A stretch of DNA of 64,000 nt from JAHCIE01 sp034431435. GTDB taxonomy: Bacteria; Chloroflexota; Anaerolineae; Epilineales; JAHCIE01. Location of the stretch: assembly GCA_034431435.1 (NCBI GenBank), contig DAOUDG010000016.1, positions 62,001 through 126,000 of the forward strand, written 5' to 3'. Within the stretch, counting starts at the first letter, position 1. Each line of letters opens with the position of its first letter. The translations under genes and the position numbers were made by a program. This document shows positions 53,735 through 63,300 of this stretch, piece after piece. The notes under the pieces were generated by a model. The model saw nothing but the letters and a program-made list of their open reading frames with translations. It was not told where the DNA came from and ran no database searches.

Positions 53735-54289
53735 TCAGCCCGCGCCAGGTGGGTCGCTCGCGGCCGCCTGCCGTTGCCAGCGGGCGGCAAAGAGGCGAAT
53801 CCGAGGTTGGACGTGCCATGCATAAGGATCGGCGAGGGGCCGGGCTTCCTTGATCAGGCGCATCGCCTCGTCGGGCGACCGGCCCTCGGCAATGAGGATG
53901 CAGGCCGCCACGGCCACGCTGCGATGAACACCCCCGCGACAGTGCACCAGGACCGGCCGCCCGGCGGCCACCTCCGGCCGCGCGGCCCGCACGCCGCGCT
54001 CCAGCAGCGAGAGCGGCAGCGGGAACAGGGGCGAGTCGGGCCAGGTCAGGCGCAAGACACGAAACGGGCTGCGATAGTAGGCGGACGGTGGTCGTTGGAA
54101 ACTGAGGGAGATAATCAGCCGCACCCCAAGCGCCGCCAATGGGGCCGCCTGCTCGGGGCGTGGCAGCGCGCCAACATACAGGCTCTCGGTCACGCGCGAG
54201 ACCACGGGCGCCCGCCACACGTCCGGCAAGCCGTCAGTGGCGGGGCCCGGCGTGGGCGAGGCCGTCGCGGGGAGCCACCACCGCCTCAC
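53735..54289 (-). CDS. Dual-specificity / tyrosine-type protein phosphatase
   Basis: A 184-residue Cys-based phosphatase. The signature is VLVHCRGGVHRSVAVAACIL, H-C-x(5)-R-S with catalytic Cys at ~119 and Arg at ~125. The general acid is likely in LRLTWPDSPLFPLPLSLLER. The fold start VSRVTESLYVGALPRPEQAA matches DSP-family proteins ('I.E.LYVG'). It probably removes phosphate from protein Tyr/Ser/Thr or from a small molecule. Start is GTG 54289, overlapping the TGA of the CDGSH gene by 4 nt, so the two are coupled. Confidence 0.9.
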   Translation of the reverse strand: MRRWWLPATASPTPGPATDGLPDVWRAPVVSRVTESLYVGALPRPEQAAPLAALGVRLIISLSFQRPPSAYYRSPFRVLRLTWPDSPLFPLPLSLLERGVRAARPEVAAGRPVLVHCRGGVHRSVAVAACILIAEGRSPDEAMRLIKEARPLADPYAWHVQPRIRLFAARWQRQAAASDPPGAG

Positions 54290-55008
54290 GGCGCTCTAAA
54301 CCGGATCTGCCAGTGACTGCCGTCACAGAAGGGCTTGTTCTGCGACTGGCCGCAGCGACACAAAAGCTGGCGGTTGCGCACCTCGTAGGTGAAGCCGTCG
54401 GGGCCGGTCACGGGGATGCCGCCCAGCACCCAATAGGCGCCATTGACGATGGTGGCGATGGTCGGCTCGTAGGGCAGCTCCACCGCCCCCTGGGCGCGCT
54501 CGATGAGGTATTGGAGGCGACCGCTGGGGCACAGTTGAATCTGGGCCTTGAGCCGCTCGCGGACTTCGGGATCGGCGGTGTGCTTGATTTCCTCCCACAC
54601 GCTGCCGAAGCGATCACAGAAGGCATAGCCGGCGCACAACGTTTCGTCGTCGGTCATGGTCATCCCGACGCCCTCGAACTCCTGCCGTCGGCTGTCGGTC
54701 GGCGCGTGGTCGGCGGTCAACGTGCCATCCCACTCGATGGTCTTGTGGGTACTATCGCAGAAAGGCTTGTTAGATGAGTGGCCGCAGCGGCAGAGGAGAT
54801 ACGTCGAGTGCTTCGGCTCCCAATCTGGTCCCGCCTGCCAGGCGACCGCTTCCCCCTGGGCGTTGAGGACGCGAATACGCTGGGTCAATTTAGGACCGCC
54901 GGTAACCACATACGGGCCTTGTTCCTGAATCTTGATGTGCGGCTGCGGAGCCTGGCCGGCAACCGGATGTTCAGCAGAGTCAGGCGCGGGGGTAGCTTGG
55001 TCGGGCAT
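54286..55008 (-). CDS. Two-CDGSH iron-sulfur protein with a Fer4_19-like middle segment
   Basis: A 240-residue protein with two CDGSH-type zinc-finger-like iron-sulfur motifs, LLCRCGHSSNKPFCDSTHK (~71-89) and LLCRCGQSQNKPFCDGSHW (~216-234), each supplying three Cys and one His to a 2Fe-2S cluster. Between them, ETLCAGYAFCDRFGSVWEEI and QIQLCPSGRLQYLIE carry Cys residues like Fer4_19 domains. The combination occurs in bacteria with unknown electron or iron roles. AAGGAAG precedes ATG 55008 by 6 nt. It is first in a minus-strand operon with the phosphatase. Confidence 0.93.
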   Translation of the reverse strand: MPDQATPAPDSAEHPVAGQAPQPHIKIQEQGPYVVTGGPKLTQRIRVLNAQGEAVAWQAGPDWEPKHSTYLLCRCGHSSNKPFCDSTHKTIEWDGTLTADHAPTDSRRQEFEGVGMTMTDDETLCAGYAFCDRFGSVWEEIKHTADPEVRERLKAQIQLCPSGRLQYLIERAQGAVELPYEPTIATIVNGAYWVLGGIPVTGPDGFTYEVRNRQLLCRCGQSQNKPFCDGSHWQIRFRAP

Positions 55009-55248
55009 GCATAGCTTCCTTTCCAGGCGAGTAGAACCAGCGCGGTCGATGCGCCGCAGGCGCGCGGCGCGTAGGGCGATCGCGTCGGTAGACGGCCTAC
55101 TATAGCCCCAGCCGCTGCGAACGTCAACCCGGCGATTCGGGGTGCATTTGGCATTTGGGCGGCTGAGCGTTAGCATTTGAGGGTGATGACAGAACAGTGG
55201 CAAACCCGACGCCTGTTTCGCCCACACCTGGACACATCAGGAGCGCGT

Positions 55249-56256
55249 ATGCGAAAGGTTATGGTATGGCTGCTGCTCCTCGCAGGGCTGCTAGCCACGA
55301 TCACGTCGCCGGTCGCGGCGGACTCAACGGTCGCCGCCCCGCCCGCTCAGGGTGGAGCCAATGGTGGGGACAGGCCCCCAGTCTTCGCCACGTATGCGCG
55401 CGTCGAGCGTAGCACCTACGCCTACTCTGCACCCAACGGCGAACCGCGACAGGCCCTGGACGGCAACCAGTCGTGGTGGATCAGCGTCCGAGGTCAGCAG
55501 GTCGTCAACGGCGAGACGTGGTATCGCACGGCGGAGAACCTGTGGGTACGCGCCAGCGACGTGCGCGTCCTGGGCCCGGCGCGCTTTCGCGGCGCATACT
55601 GGAACGGTCTCTACGACGACGGCGCGATGCCTGACCGCTTCGGCTTCGTCACCAACTATGATACCCACGTCCACGGCGCGCCCGACCCCGACGCCAACGA
55701 TCTCGACTACTACCAGAAATACACCTGGGTTCCACTCAACGACATGCAGAATGGCTGGTGGAACATGGGCGACAACGCCTGGGTCTCCTCCAACTTTGTT
55801 CGCCCGATGCGCTACCAGGCGCGGCCGGCCGGCGTCGGCCCCGGCCAGAAGTGGATCGACGTAGACCTGACGCAGCAGACGGTGGCCGCCTACGAGGGCG
55901 ACCGCATGGTCTTCGCCACCCTGATGTCGTCGGGGAAGCGCACGACGCCGACCGTCACCGGCCTGTTCGCCGTCCACTCCAAGTATGTCAGCCACACCAT
56001 GAAGGGTATGTCAGAGACTGGCACGTACTACCTGGAGGAAGTGCCGTGGTCGATGTACTTCCACCAGGCCTACGCCCTCCACGGCGCGTACTGGCATGAT
56101 GGCTTTGGCTGGATTCGCAGTGCGGGCTGCGTCAACCTGTCGCCCGTCGACGCCAAGTGGCTGTTCGGCTGGGCCGGCCCAATCGTCCCGCCGGGCGCCA
56201 ACTCGGTATTTGCCTCGCCCGCGAATCCGGGTACATGGGTATGGGTACATTACTAG
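55249..56256 (+). CDS. Secreted L,D-transpeptidase (YkuD domain) with variant active site
   Basis: A 335-residue exported protein. MRKVMVWLLLLAGLLATITS then PVAADS is a signal peptide. Residues ~45-130 and ~150-185 look like SH3-type wall-binding regions (VNGETWYRTAENLWVRASDV; AWVSSNFVRPM). The YkuD domain runs from KWIDVDLTQQTVAAYEGDRM to LHGAYWHDGFGWIRSAGCVNLSP: the catalytic Cys is present, but the usual S-H-G-C has become S-A-G-C. AGGAG lies 5 nt before ATG 55249. It should crosslink peptidoglycan; the His-to-Ala change leaves this in doubt. Confidence 0.88.
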   Translation: MRKVMVWLLLLAGLLATITSPVAADSTVAAPPAQGGANGGDRPPVFATYARVERSTYAYSAPNGEPRQALDGNQSWWISVRGQQVVNGETWYRTAENLWVRASDVRVLGPARFRGAYWNGLYDDGAMPDRFGFVTNYDTHVHGAPDPDANDLDYYQKYTWVPLNDMQNGWWNMGDNAWVSSNFVRPMRYQARPAGVGPGQKWIDVDLTQQTVAAYEGDRMVFATLMSSGKRTTPTVTGLFAVHSKYVSHTMKGMSETGTYYLEEVPWSMYFHQAYALHGAYWHDGFGWIRSAGCVNLSPVDAKWLFGWAGPIVPPGANSVFASPANPGTWVWVHY

Positions 56257-56350
56257 CCCGACCCCCTTCAATGCAGCCGTGGCCCGCGCGGGCGGTTACG
56301 AGTAGACATCGGCTCTTCACCCAGTGAGCATAGACGAGGAGGCTACGCCC

Positions 56351-57274
56351 ATGTGTCTGGACGGTAACAACCATCCCCCCATCGCCTATGTCATCGATGA
56401 GTACGAGCACGGTTCAATTGGTCGGCGCGAGTTCCTGCGCCGCGCCACCGCCCTGGTCGGGGCGGCTGGCGCGGCGGCCCTGTTGGCGGCCTGCTCGCCC
56501 CAGGCGATGACATCGCCGGCGGCTGGCGCGCAGCCAACGGTTCCACCCCTGGGGACCGTGCCCGCCGACGCCGCTAACATCCAGGCCGAGACCGTGACCT
56601 TCCCCAGTGAAGGCGGCGCCCAGATCAAAGGCTACCTGGCGCGGCCCACCGGCCCCGGCGCCCACCGGGCCGTTATCATCATCCACGAGAATCGCGGCCT
56701 CACGCCCCACCAACAGGACCTGGCGCGGCGCTATGCCAGCGCGGGCTTTGTCGCGCTGGCCGTCGACCTGCTCAGCCGCCAGGGTGGAACGGACAAGTTC
56801 GCCTCGGCACAGGAGGCCACCGCCGCCATCGGTCGCGTGACCGATGAGCAGGCCACCGCCGACCTCAACGCCGCCGTCGCCTACCTCAAGGGCCACGACG
56901 CCGTCAAGGGGCAGAAGATCGGCGTGACGGGTCACTGTTGGGGCGGGGCGCGCACCATCCTGCTCGCCCTGCGCAACCCCGATATCGCTGCCGCCGTGCC
57001 CTACTACGGCAGCAGTCCCCAGAGCCTGGACGAGGTCAACAATCTCAAGGGGGCATTGCTGGGCATCTACGCCGGCAACGACCAGCGCATCAACGCTGGG
57101 GTGCCGCCCTTCGAGGAGAAGCTCAAAGCGGCAGGCAAGACCTACGAGATCAAGACCTACGATGGCGCGAATCACGCCTTCTTCAACGACACGGGCGCCA
57201 ACTTCAAGGTTGACACGGCCCAGGATGCCTGGGCGCGCACCATCGCCTGGTTCAACAAGTACCTGCGGAGCTGA
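56351..57274 (+). CDS. Tat-exported lipoprotein, dienelactone hydrolase family
   Basis: A 307-residue protein. The N-terminus has a twin-arginine signal (GRREFLRRATALVGAAGAAA) ending in a lipobox (LLAACS), so it is folded in the cytoplasm, exported by Tat and lipid-anchored. The mature part is a dienelactone hydrolase: AVIIIHENRGLTPHQQDLAR (oxyanion, E), KIGVTGHCWGGARTILLAL with Cys nucleophile (G-x-C-x-G-G) and the Asp in LGIYAGNDQRINAGV plus YDGANHAFFNDT (His). The substrate is unknown. AGGAGG lies 8 nt before the ATG. The next gene begins 7 nt after the stop. Confidence 0.93.
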   Translation: MCLDGNNHPPIAYVIDEYEHGSIGRREFLRRATALVGAAGAAALLAACSPQAMTSPAAGAQPTVPPLGTVPADAANIQAETVTFPSEGGAQIKGYLARPTGPGAHRAVIIIHENRGLTPHQQDLARRYASAGFVALAVDLLSRQGGTDKFASAQEATAAIGRVTDEQATADLNAAVAYLKGHDAVKGQKIGVTGHCWGGARTILLALRNPDIAAAVPYYGSSPQSLDEVNNLKGALLGIYAGNDQRINAGVPPFEEKLKAAGKTYEIKTYDGANHAFFNDTGANFKVDTAQDAWARTIAWFNKYLRS

Positions 57275-57281
57275 CATCTCG

Positions 57282-57905
57282 ATGGACGACTTCCTATCGA
57301 TGTTCCCACCCAAGCTAGCGCGACGCATGCGTGCCGCAGGTGTGACAGGCCCCTCCAGCCTGCTTGAGATTCTGCAAGCGAATGAGGCCCTGGAACGAGA
57401 GTTCACTCGCTACGCACAGAAGCACCCCGACGTGGTGCTTACCCTGACCCTCGGCGCGCTGCTGGAGCAATTCCTGCTGGCCGAAACGCCCGCGGAACTG
57501 CTCGCGGTCTACCTGGCCGCGCCGCCCGAGGTCCGCCCGATCTTCCCGATGGCTGTCGCGGAGGTGGCGGACTCCCTCGAAGCGGAGGGCCATGATGACG
57601 AGGCAGAGGAGATGCGCGACCGCCTCGACGAGCTAGATAGCTTGATCGCGGCCCTCGACAACCCACTGATGGCCGCCGTCGGCAAGTTCTTGAGCGCGCC
57701 CAACGAAGCGGCGGCGCGGGCGGTCTACCGGCGCCGCCATCGGGTCTTGCAGACAATTCAGGCTCAGCGGGTGCTCGACAGCGACGAGACGATGGCGGTA
57801 GCGCCGGTCCCAGAGCAACTCGAGGCGCGGCGCGAGCTGCTGCGCGAGCTACGCGCCGCTGGCTCGCCCCACGCGCCGCGCCGCCGCCTCAGAGAGCATC
57901 GCTAA
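57282..57905 (+). CDS. Helical protein of unknown function
   Basis: A 207-residue all-helical, acidic protein: MDDFLSMFPPKLARRMRAAG, then LGALLEQFLLAETPAELLAV and AVGKFLSAPNEAAARAVYRR. The repeated 'FL.A....EA/EL...V' segments resemble degenerate repeats found in large Chloroflexota TPR/CHAT proteins. The last ~25 residues are Arg-rich. No family was recognised. It follows the dienelactone hydrolase gene at 7 nt and precedes the mannose-6-phosphate isomerase gene at 24 nt, but weak Shine-Dalgarno signal makes the operon uncertain. Confidence 0.7.
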   Translation: MDDFLSMFPPKLARRMRAAGVTGPSSLLEILQANEALEREFTRYAQKHPDVVLTLTLGALLEQFLLAETPAELLAVYLAAPPEVRPIFPMAVAEVADSLEAEGHDDEAEEMRDRLDELDSLIAALDNPLMAAVGKFLSAPNEAAARAVYRRRHRVLQTIQAQRVLDSDETMAVAPVPEQLEARRELLRELRAAGSPHAPRRRLREHR

Positions 57906-57929
57906 CAAGCGGATAATTGCGCTTCGGTC

Positions 57930-58880
57930 ATGCCTGAACTACCCGGCGCACTGCGCCTGCAATCCGAGTATCGCGACTACGTGTGGGGCGGCCGCAAACG
58001 GCTGCGGCCCGGCCAGCTGACGGCCGAGGCGTGGGTCGTCTATGAGCGCGACCCTATCGAGGGCGGCCCCCTGGCGGGGCGAACCCTGGCCGACGTCGCC
58101 GCCGAGTACGGCGCGGCGTTGCTCGGCTGCCGCGCCGTCGCCCGCACCGGAACCCGCTTCCCCCTCCTCATCAAGCTGCTTGACTGCGAGCAGTGGCTTT
58201 CCCTCCAGGTGCATCCCAACGACGAGCAGGCGGCGCGGCTGGAGGGTGAGGGCCACTTCGGCAAGACCGAGGCCTGGCACATCCTGGACGCTGACCCCGG
58301 CGCGACGCTCATCGCGGGCGTTCGCCCCGGCACGACCCAGGCCGCCCTGGCGGCGGCGATTCGAGACGGCAGCGTCATCGACCTGGCCGAATCGCTCGCA
58401 GTCAACCCCGGTGACACTGTGGTGATGCGGGCGGGTACGATGCACGCCCTGGGACCGGGCCTGTTCGTCTACGAAGTCCAGCAGACCTCCGATCTGACCT
58501 ACCGTGTCTACGACTGGGGCCGACCGCCGACCGCCTCCCGGAGCCTGCACATCGACCAGTCCATCGCCGTCACCGACCCGCTGGCGCTCGCCAACGCCAC
58601 GCCTGCCCCTGACCTGGGCGATGGCGAGGGCGGCGTTCTGTGCCGCACCGAATATTTCACGCTGGCGATGTTGCAGAGCCAGGGGCGCGCCTGCGACCTG
58701 GACACGGCGGGGGAGACCTTCCACGCCCTGACCGTCATCAACGGCGCGGCGCGGCTGATCATCGGTGGCGCGGAGGTGTGCTCGCTCGGTGAGTACGCCA
58801 GCGTCGTCATCCCCGCCGCCACCGGCGCGTATCGGCTCGAACCGGCGCCGACGTTCCGCGCCCTCAAGGCGAGCCTGTAG
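57930..58880 (+). CDS. manA: Mannose-6-phosphate isomerase, type I (short form)
   Basis: A 316-residue zinc-dependent isomerase interconverting fructose-6-phosphate and mannose-6-phosphate. YRDYVWGGRKRLRPG opens it, LSLQVHPNDEQAARLEGEGH holds the zinc ligands (Q-x-H-P-x-D), KTEAWHILDADPGATLIAGV the zinc Glu (K-T-E-x-W), and GTMHALGPGLFVYEVQQTSD the final zinc His and active-site. Length matches the bacterial short ManA group. It supplies mannose-6-phosphate for GDP-mannose and thus for surface polysaccharide made elsewhere in the window. Confidence 0.95.
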   Translation: MPELPGALRLQSEYRDYVWGGRKRLRPGQLTAEAWVVYERDPIEGGPLAGRTLADVAAEYGAALLGCRAVARTGTRFPLLIKLLDCEQWLSLQVHPNDEQAARLEGEGHFGKTEAWHILDADPGATLIAGVRPGTTQAALAAAIRDGSVIDLAESLAVNPGDTVVMRAGTMHALGPGLFVYEVQQTSDLTYRVYDWGRPPTASRSLHIDQSIAVTDPLALANATPAPDLGDGEGGVLCRTEYFTLAMLQSQGRACDLDTAGETFHALTVINGAARLIIGGAEVCSLGEYASVVIPAATGAYRLEPAPTFRALKASL

Positions 58881-59020
58881 CGCCTCCCGAACAACACATT
58901 CCCCTGTTCGTGGCGGATGTGACCGTCCGCCGCCTCGTATCCGCGACTGGCCACCGCCGCTTACCCGTGGCGGTATCCCCGTCGCACCCCGACAGGCGTC
59001 TACAAGGAGTCTGGTGTACC

Positions 59021-60007
59021 ATGATCGGAATCGCCGAGTACCTGCCGCCCAGCCCCTCCCCGCTGTGGAAGCTCGCCAGGCAAGGCGGAGCTGACTACGC
59101 CGTCGGCGGCCTGCCCTACGACGACCCCTGGCTCGGCGACGACCGCCCGTGGGATTATATGCCTCTGCTGCGCATGAAGCAGCGCTACGAAGACGGCGGG
59201 TTCCAACTGGCCGTCATCGAAGCCCGCCCACCCTACAACAAGGTAAAGCGTGGGCAGGCAGGCCGCGACGAGGAGATTCAGGGCATCTGCACCCTCATCG
59301 AGAACATGGGGCGGCTGGGTATTCCCGTCTGGTGCTACGAGTGGATGACCGACTTCAACTGGCTGCGCACCTCGACCATCACGCCATCGCGTGGCGGCTC
59401 GGTCGTCACCAGCTTCGACAACAGCCTGATGCAGGGCGCGCCCGACACCGACGAGGGGCCAATCTCCGAGACGGAACTCTGGGACAACCTGGCCTACTTC
59501 CTGCGCCGCGTCCTACCCGTCGCCGAGCAGTGGGGCGTCAGGCTCGCCATGCATCCCGACGACCCGCCCCTGTCGCCCATTCGCGGCGTCGCCCGCATCA
59601 TGCGGAGCGTCGAGAATTTCCAGCGGCTCATCGACACGGCCCCCAGCCCGGCCAATGGCATTGCCCTCTGCCAGGGCAACTTCACGCTGATGACCGACGA
59701 CCTGCCGGGCGTGATTCGCGCTTTTGGCCGCCAGGACAAGATTTACTTCGTCCACTTCCGCGACGTGTTGGGCACGCCAGACAAGTTCAAAGAAACCTGG
59801 CACGACGAAGGCAAAACCGACATGTTCGCCTGCATGCAGGCGTATAAAGATATCGACTTTGACGGCGTTTTGCGCCCCGATCACGTGCCGACCGTCGAAG
59901 GCGACCGCAATGATGCCGCCGGCTACTCCTCGTACGGTCGGCTCTACGCCCTGGGCTACATCCGTGGCCTACGTGAGGCTGTGTACGGCAGAGCCAGCGG
60001 ACACTGA
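59021..60007 (+). CDS. uxuA: Mannonate dehydratase
   Basis: A 328-residue TIM-barrel enzyme converting D-mannonate to 2-keto-3-deoxygluconate in hexuronate breakdown. Key pieces are GRLGIPVWCYEWMTDFNWLR, QWGVRLAMHPDDPPLSPIRG (H-P-D-D-P-P, metal and substrate), NGIALCQGNFTLM, KIYFVHFRDVLG (H-x-R-D) and VLRPDHVPTVEGD (R-P-D-H metal site), all as in UxuA. Slightly shorter than E. coli UxuA (394). ATG 59021 has AAGGAG 12 nt upstream. No uxuB or uxaC lies nearby. A strong terminator follows. Confidence 0.94.
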   Translation: MIGIAEYLPPSPSPLWKLARQGGADYAVGGLPYDDPWLGDDRPWDYMPLLRMKQRYEDGGFQLAVIEARPPYNKVKRGQAGRDEEIQGICTLIENMGRLGIPVWCYEWMTDFNWLRTSTITPSRGGSVVTSFDNSLMQGAPDTDEGPISETELWDNLAYFLRRVLPVAEQWGVRLAMHPDDPPLSPIRGVARIMRSVENFQRLIDTAPSPANGIALCQGNFTLMTDDLPGVIRAFGRQDKIYFVHFRDVLGTPDKFKETWHDEGKTDMFACMQAYKDIDFDGVLRPDHVPTVEGDRNDAAGYSSYGRLYALGYIRGLREAVYGRASGH

Positions 60008-60017
60008 GAGTTGCCGG

Positions 60018-60062
60018 CGCAAGGGGGGAGCAGGCGGATCGGCCGTCTGCTCCCCCCTTGCG
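60018..60062 (+). terminator. Strong terminator after uxuA
   Basis: 60018-60037 and 60043-60062 form a 20-bp stem (one G-T) with a 5-nt loop, 10 nt after the stop. The remaining gap to 60196 shows no gene. Confidence 0.7.
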
Positions 60063-60196
60063 TTACAGGTTGTTGTCTGAGTGAAGGGCGCGAGTGACAG
60101 CGACGAAACTAAGGGTCGCTTGAGGCGGCAACACGCCGACAGCGTAGCGGCCCTAAACATGACTGGGTTACGAAATAGATATCAAATAGTCAGGCA

Positions 60197-60225
60197 TTGA
60201 CGGGGCGGCACAGTTGTGATAGAAT
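60197..60225 (+). promoter_or_regulatory. Promoter of the SARP regulator gene
   Basis: TTGACG (60197-60202) and TAGAAT (60220-60225) are 17 bp apart. Transcription would begin near 60232, giving an ~86-nt leader. Confidence 0.65.
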
Positions 60226-60317
60226 AAGGGTGAAGCGCGCCGATCAGCAGCGAGACCGCGCCGCGCCGCCTGGGCCCAACTCACAGAGGGATTCTCGACC
60301 CACCCTGGGGGGGGACT

Positions 60318-63300
60318 GTGTCGAAGGCGAACACGCATTACCCAAAGCCGCCGCACCGTGTCCGCGAGCTTACGCCCAATACGCATACCGTTCAACGCTC
60401 GGCGTTGGCCGCCGCTCGCGGGCAGGATGACAGCGGCTCGACCAAAAACCTACGCCACTTCCGTGGGCCAACACGCATCCTCTCGCGCTCGGGCGCCCCC
60501 GACCGGGGCAATGCCAGCGCCCTCAGCAACCTGCCCCCCCCGGCGATCCCTCTCATTGGCCGCGACCATGAACTGGCCGAGCTGCGTGCGCTACTCACCG
60601 AGTCGGAGGCGCGTCTCGTTACTCTGACCGGCGCGGCCGGCTGCGGCAAGTCCCGCCTGGCCCTGGAAGTCGCCGCCTCGGTCATGTCAGCCTATCCTGA
60701 TGGTGTCTGGTGGGTCGACCTGGCGCACACGCCTGACGCCGACGAGGTTGTGACCCGCATCCGCGCGACGCTTCAGATGGACGAGGACGCCGACGAGTCC
60801 CCCACCGCCGTGCTGTCGCACCTTGAATCGAAGCGCCTCCTGCTCCTTCTCGATGACTGTGAGCCGCTGACGCGCGCCACGGCGGATGTGATTCACCATA
60901 TCCTGGCAGCGGCTCGCGCCGTCACCATCCTGGCCACCAGCCGCGAGCCGCTGCGCCTGCCCGACGAGCGAACCTGGCACACCCAGGCGCTGGCCGTCCC
61001 GACGGCAGCCGAGATCACCACAGGCGTCGATGCCATGCCGCCGGACGACCAGGCCCGCTATGTTGAGAGTCTGGCCGAGTACGACGCTGTCCGCCTGTTC
61101 GTGGCGCGCGCCCAGGCGGCGCGGCCCGGCTTTGCGCTGACGCCCGCGACGGTCAGCCTGGTCGGCGACATCTGCCGGCAGTTGGAAGGCCGACCGCGCG
61201 CCATCCTATTGGCCGCCGAGCGTAGCCGCGTCCTGTCGGTCGTCCAGATTGCCTCGACCCTCGGCGATCTGATTCGCCCGCCTCGTCCCCGCGCTCGCCA
61301 GGCCGCCAGTGCTGAACAGAGCCTGCGCGCCGGCCTGGAGTGGAGCCACGCCCGACTCAGCCCCCCCGACCAGCGCGTCTTCCGTAGCCTGGCGGTATTC
61401 GAGGGCAGCGCCTCACTGGAAGCCGTCGAGGCCGTCTGCGCGCCCGCTGAGCTATCGACCCTCGAAGTCCTCGACAGCCTGGTGGAATTAGTCGATGCCT
61501 ACTTGCTGCAGGTCGAGAGCCAGTTGGGCGCCGCGCGCTATCGGTTGCCCGTCCTCAGCCGCACCTACGCGGCCGAGAAGCTCACCGCCGCCGGCGAGGG
61601 CGACACGGTGCGCGCGGCCCACGCCGCCTTCTTCGCCTGCCTGGCCGAGGCTGCCCTGCCCCACCTGGACGGCCCACAGCAGATTCAATGGATGGCGCGG
61701 CTTGACCTGGACCGGGACAATCTGCACGCGGCCCTGGCCTGGTCGCTCGAAGTCGGGGATGCCCAGACGGCGCTGCGGCTGTCGGCCTCGCTGTGGCCCT
61801 ATTGGCAGGCGCGGGGCGTCAGCGACGAAACACGCCAGTTCCTCGACGCTGCCCTGGCGCTGTCGGGCACGAATGTGGCAGAGCTTCACATCCGCACGCT
61901 CGACGGCGCGGCGACCCTCGCCTACCTCCAGGGCGACGGCGAGCGCGCCGAAACCCTGCACACGCGCAGCCTGGCCCTCAAGCGCGAGAGCGGCGATGAG
62001 GCCCGGCAGACGCCTTCGCTGTGCGCCCTGGCCGCCCTCAGCATCGACCGGCGCGACTACGAGCGGGCAGAAACGCTGTGTCAGGAGGCCCTTAGCCTGA
62101 GCCGGGAGCGCCGCGACCGCCGCGCCACGGCCTACGCCCTCCTCCATCTCGGTCGGCTGCGTCATGCCTGCTGCGACTACCGCGCGGCGACTGCCCTGTT
62201 CGACGAGGCCGTCGCAGCCTACCGGGTATTGGGCGACGCGCGGGGGCTGGCTCTGGCCTTGAGCGCGCACGCCGCCACGGCGAGCGTCCAGGGTCGCCGC
62301 GACGAAGCGCGGACGCTCGCTGACGAGGCGCTCGGCTTGCGGCGCGAGCTTCACGACGAGATGGGCATCGCCGCCTCCCTTGCCGATCTGGGCGCGCTGG
62401 CGCGAGACAGCGGCCACCTGGATCACGCCGCCGAGTTGCTGCACGATAGCCTGACGCGCTACCGCCACCTCCGCGCGCGAGGGGGCGTCGCCCGCGTGCT
62501 GGCCGACCTGGCGCTATTGGCTGTCTACCAGGACAACCCTGCCCACGCACGGATGACCTGCGCCGAGAGCCTGACCCTCTACGAGGAACTGGGCGCCAGC
62601 GACGGCATCGCCACGGCGCTCAGCATCCAGGCGCTCGTCACGCTCCATGACGGCGATAGCCCGCGCGCTCTGGCCCTGGCCCACAGGGCGCTAGAGATGC
62701 GCCGCAGCCAGCGCGATCAGCACGGCATCGCCGAGTGCCTCGACATCGCGGCCGCCATTTACGCCACGACCGGCCCCCTGGAGCATGCGCCCCGGCTAGA
62801 GGGCATCGCCGCCGCCTTGCGCGAGACCATCGGCGCGCCCCGCCCACCGGCCTTCGACGCCGATCTGCGGTGTCGCCTGTCCCCGGCGGTTTGTGGCCTG
62901 GGCGCAGAGCCGTATGAGGCTCTCCGCCACCAGGCGCACAGCGCCCCCTTCGAGGAACTCGACCGGTTGGCGTGCACGGAGCCGGCGCTCGCGGTTCCCG
63001 ACCAGCGCGCCACGCGGCCGTCACCTGTCGTGGCGGTGGCCGCGCCGCCAGCCGCCGACTCCGGCCCCGATCTGCGCGTGCTGGCCCTCGGCCAGAGCAA
63101 GGTCTATCGTGACGAGCGACTGCTGTCCACCGCCGACTGGACCTACGCCAAGCCGCGTGAGATGCTTTTCTTCCTGCTGTCGCACCCACCGCGCACCAAG
63201 GAGCAAATCGGCGTGATGCTGTGGCCGGACGCATCGCCCAATCAGCTCCGCGCCGCGCTGCACCCGGCCCTGTATCATCTGCGGCGCACCCTGGGCGACC

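Noticed and set aside
53574..54218. N-terminal extension of the 96-residue unknown gene
   Set aside because: It runs out of frame over the phosphatase gene and is Arg/Gly/Pro-rich; GAGG with good spacing marks ATG 53573.
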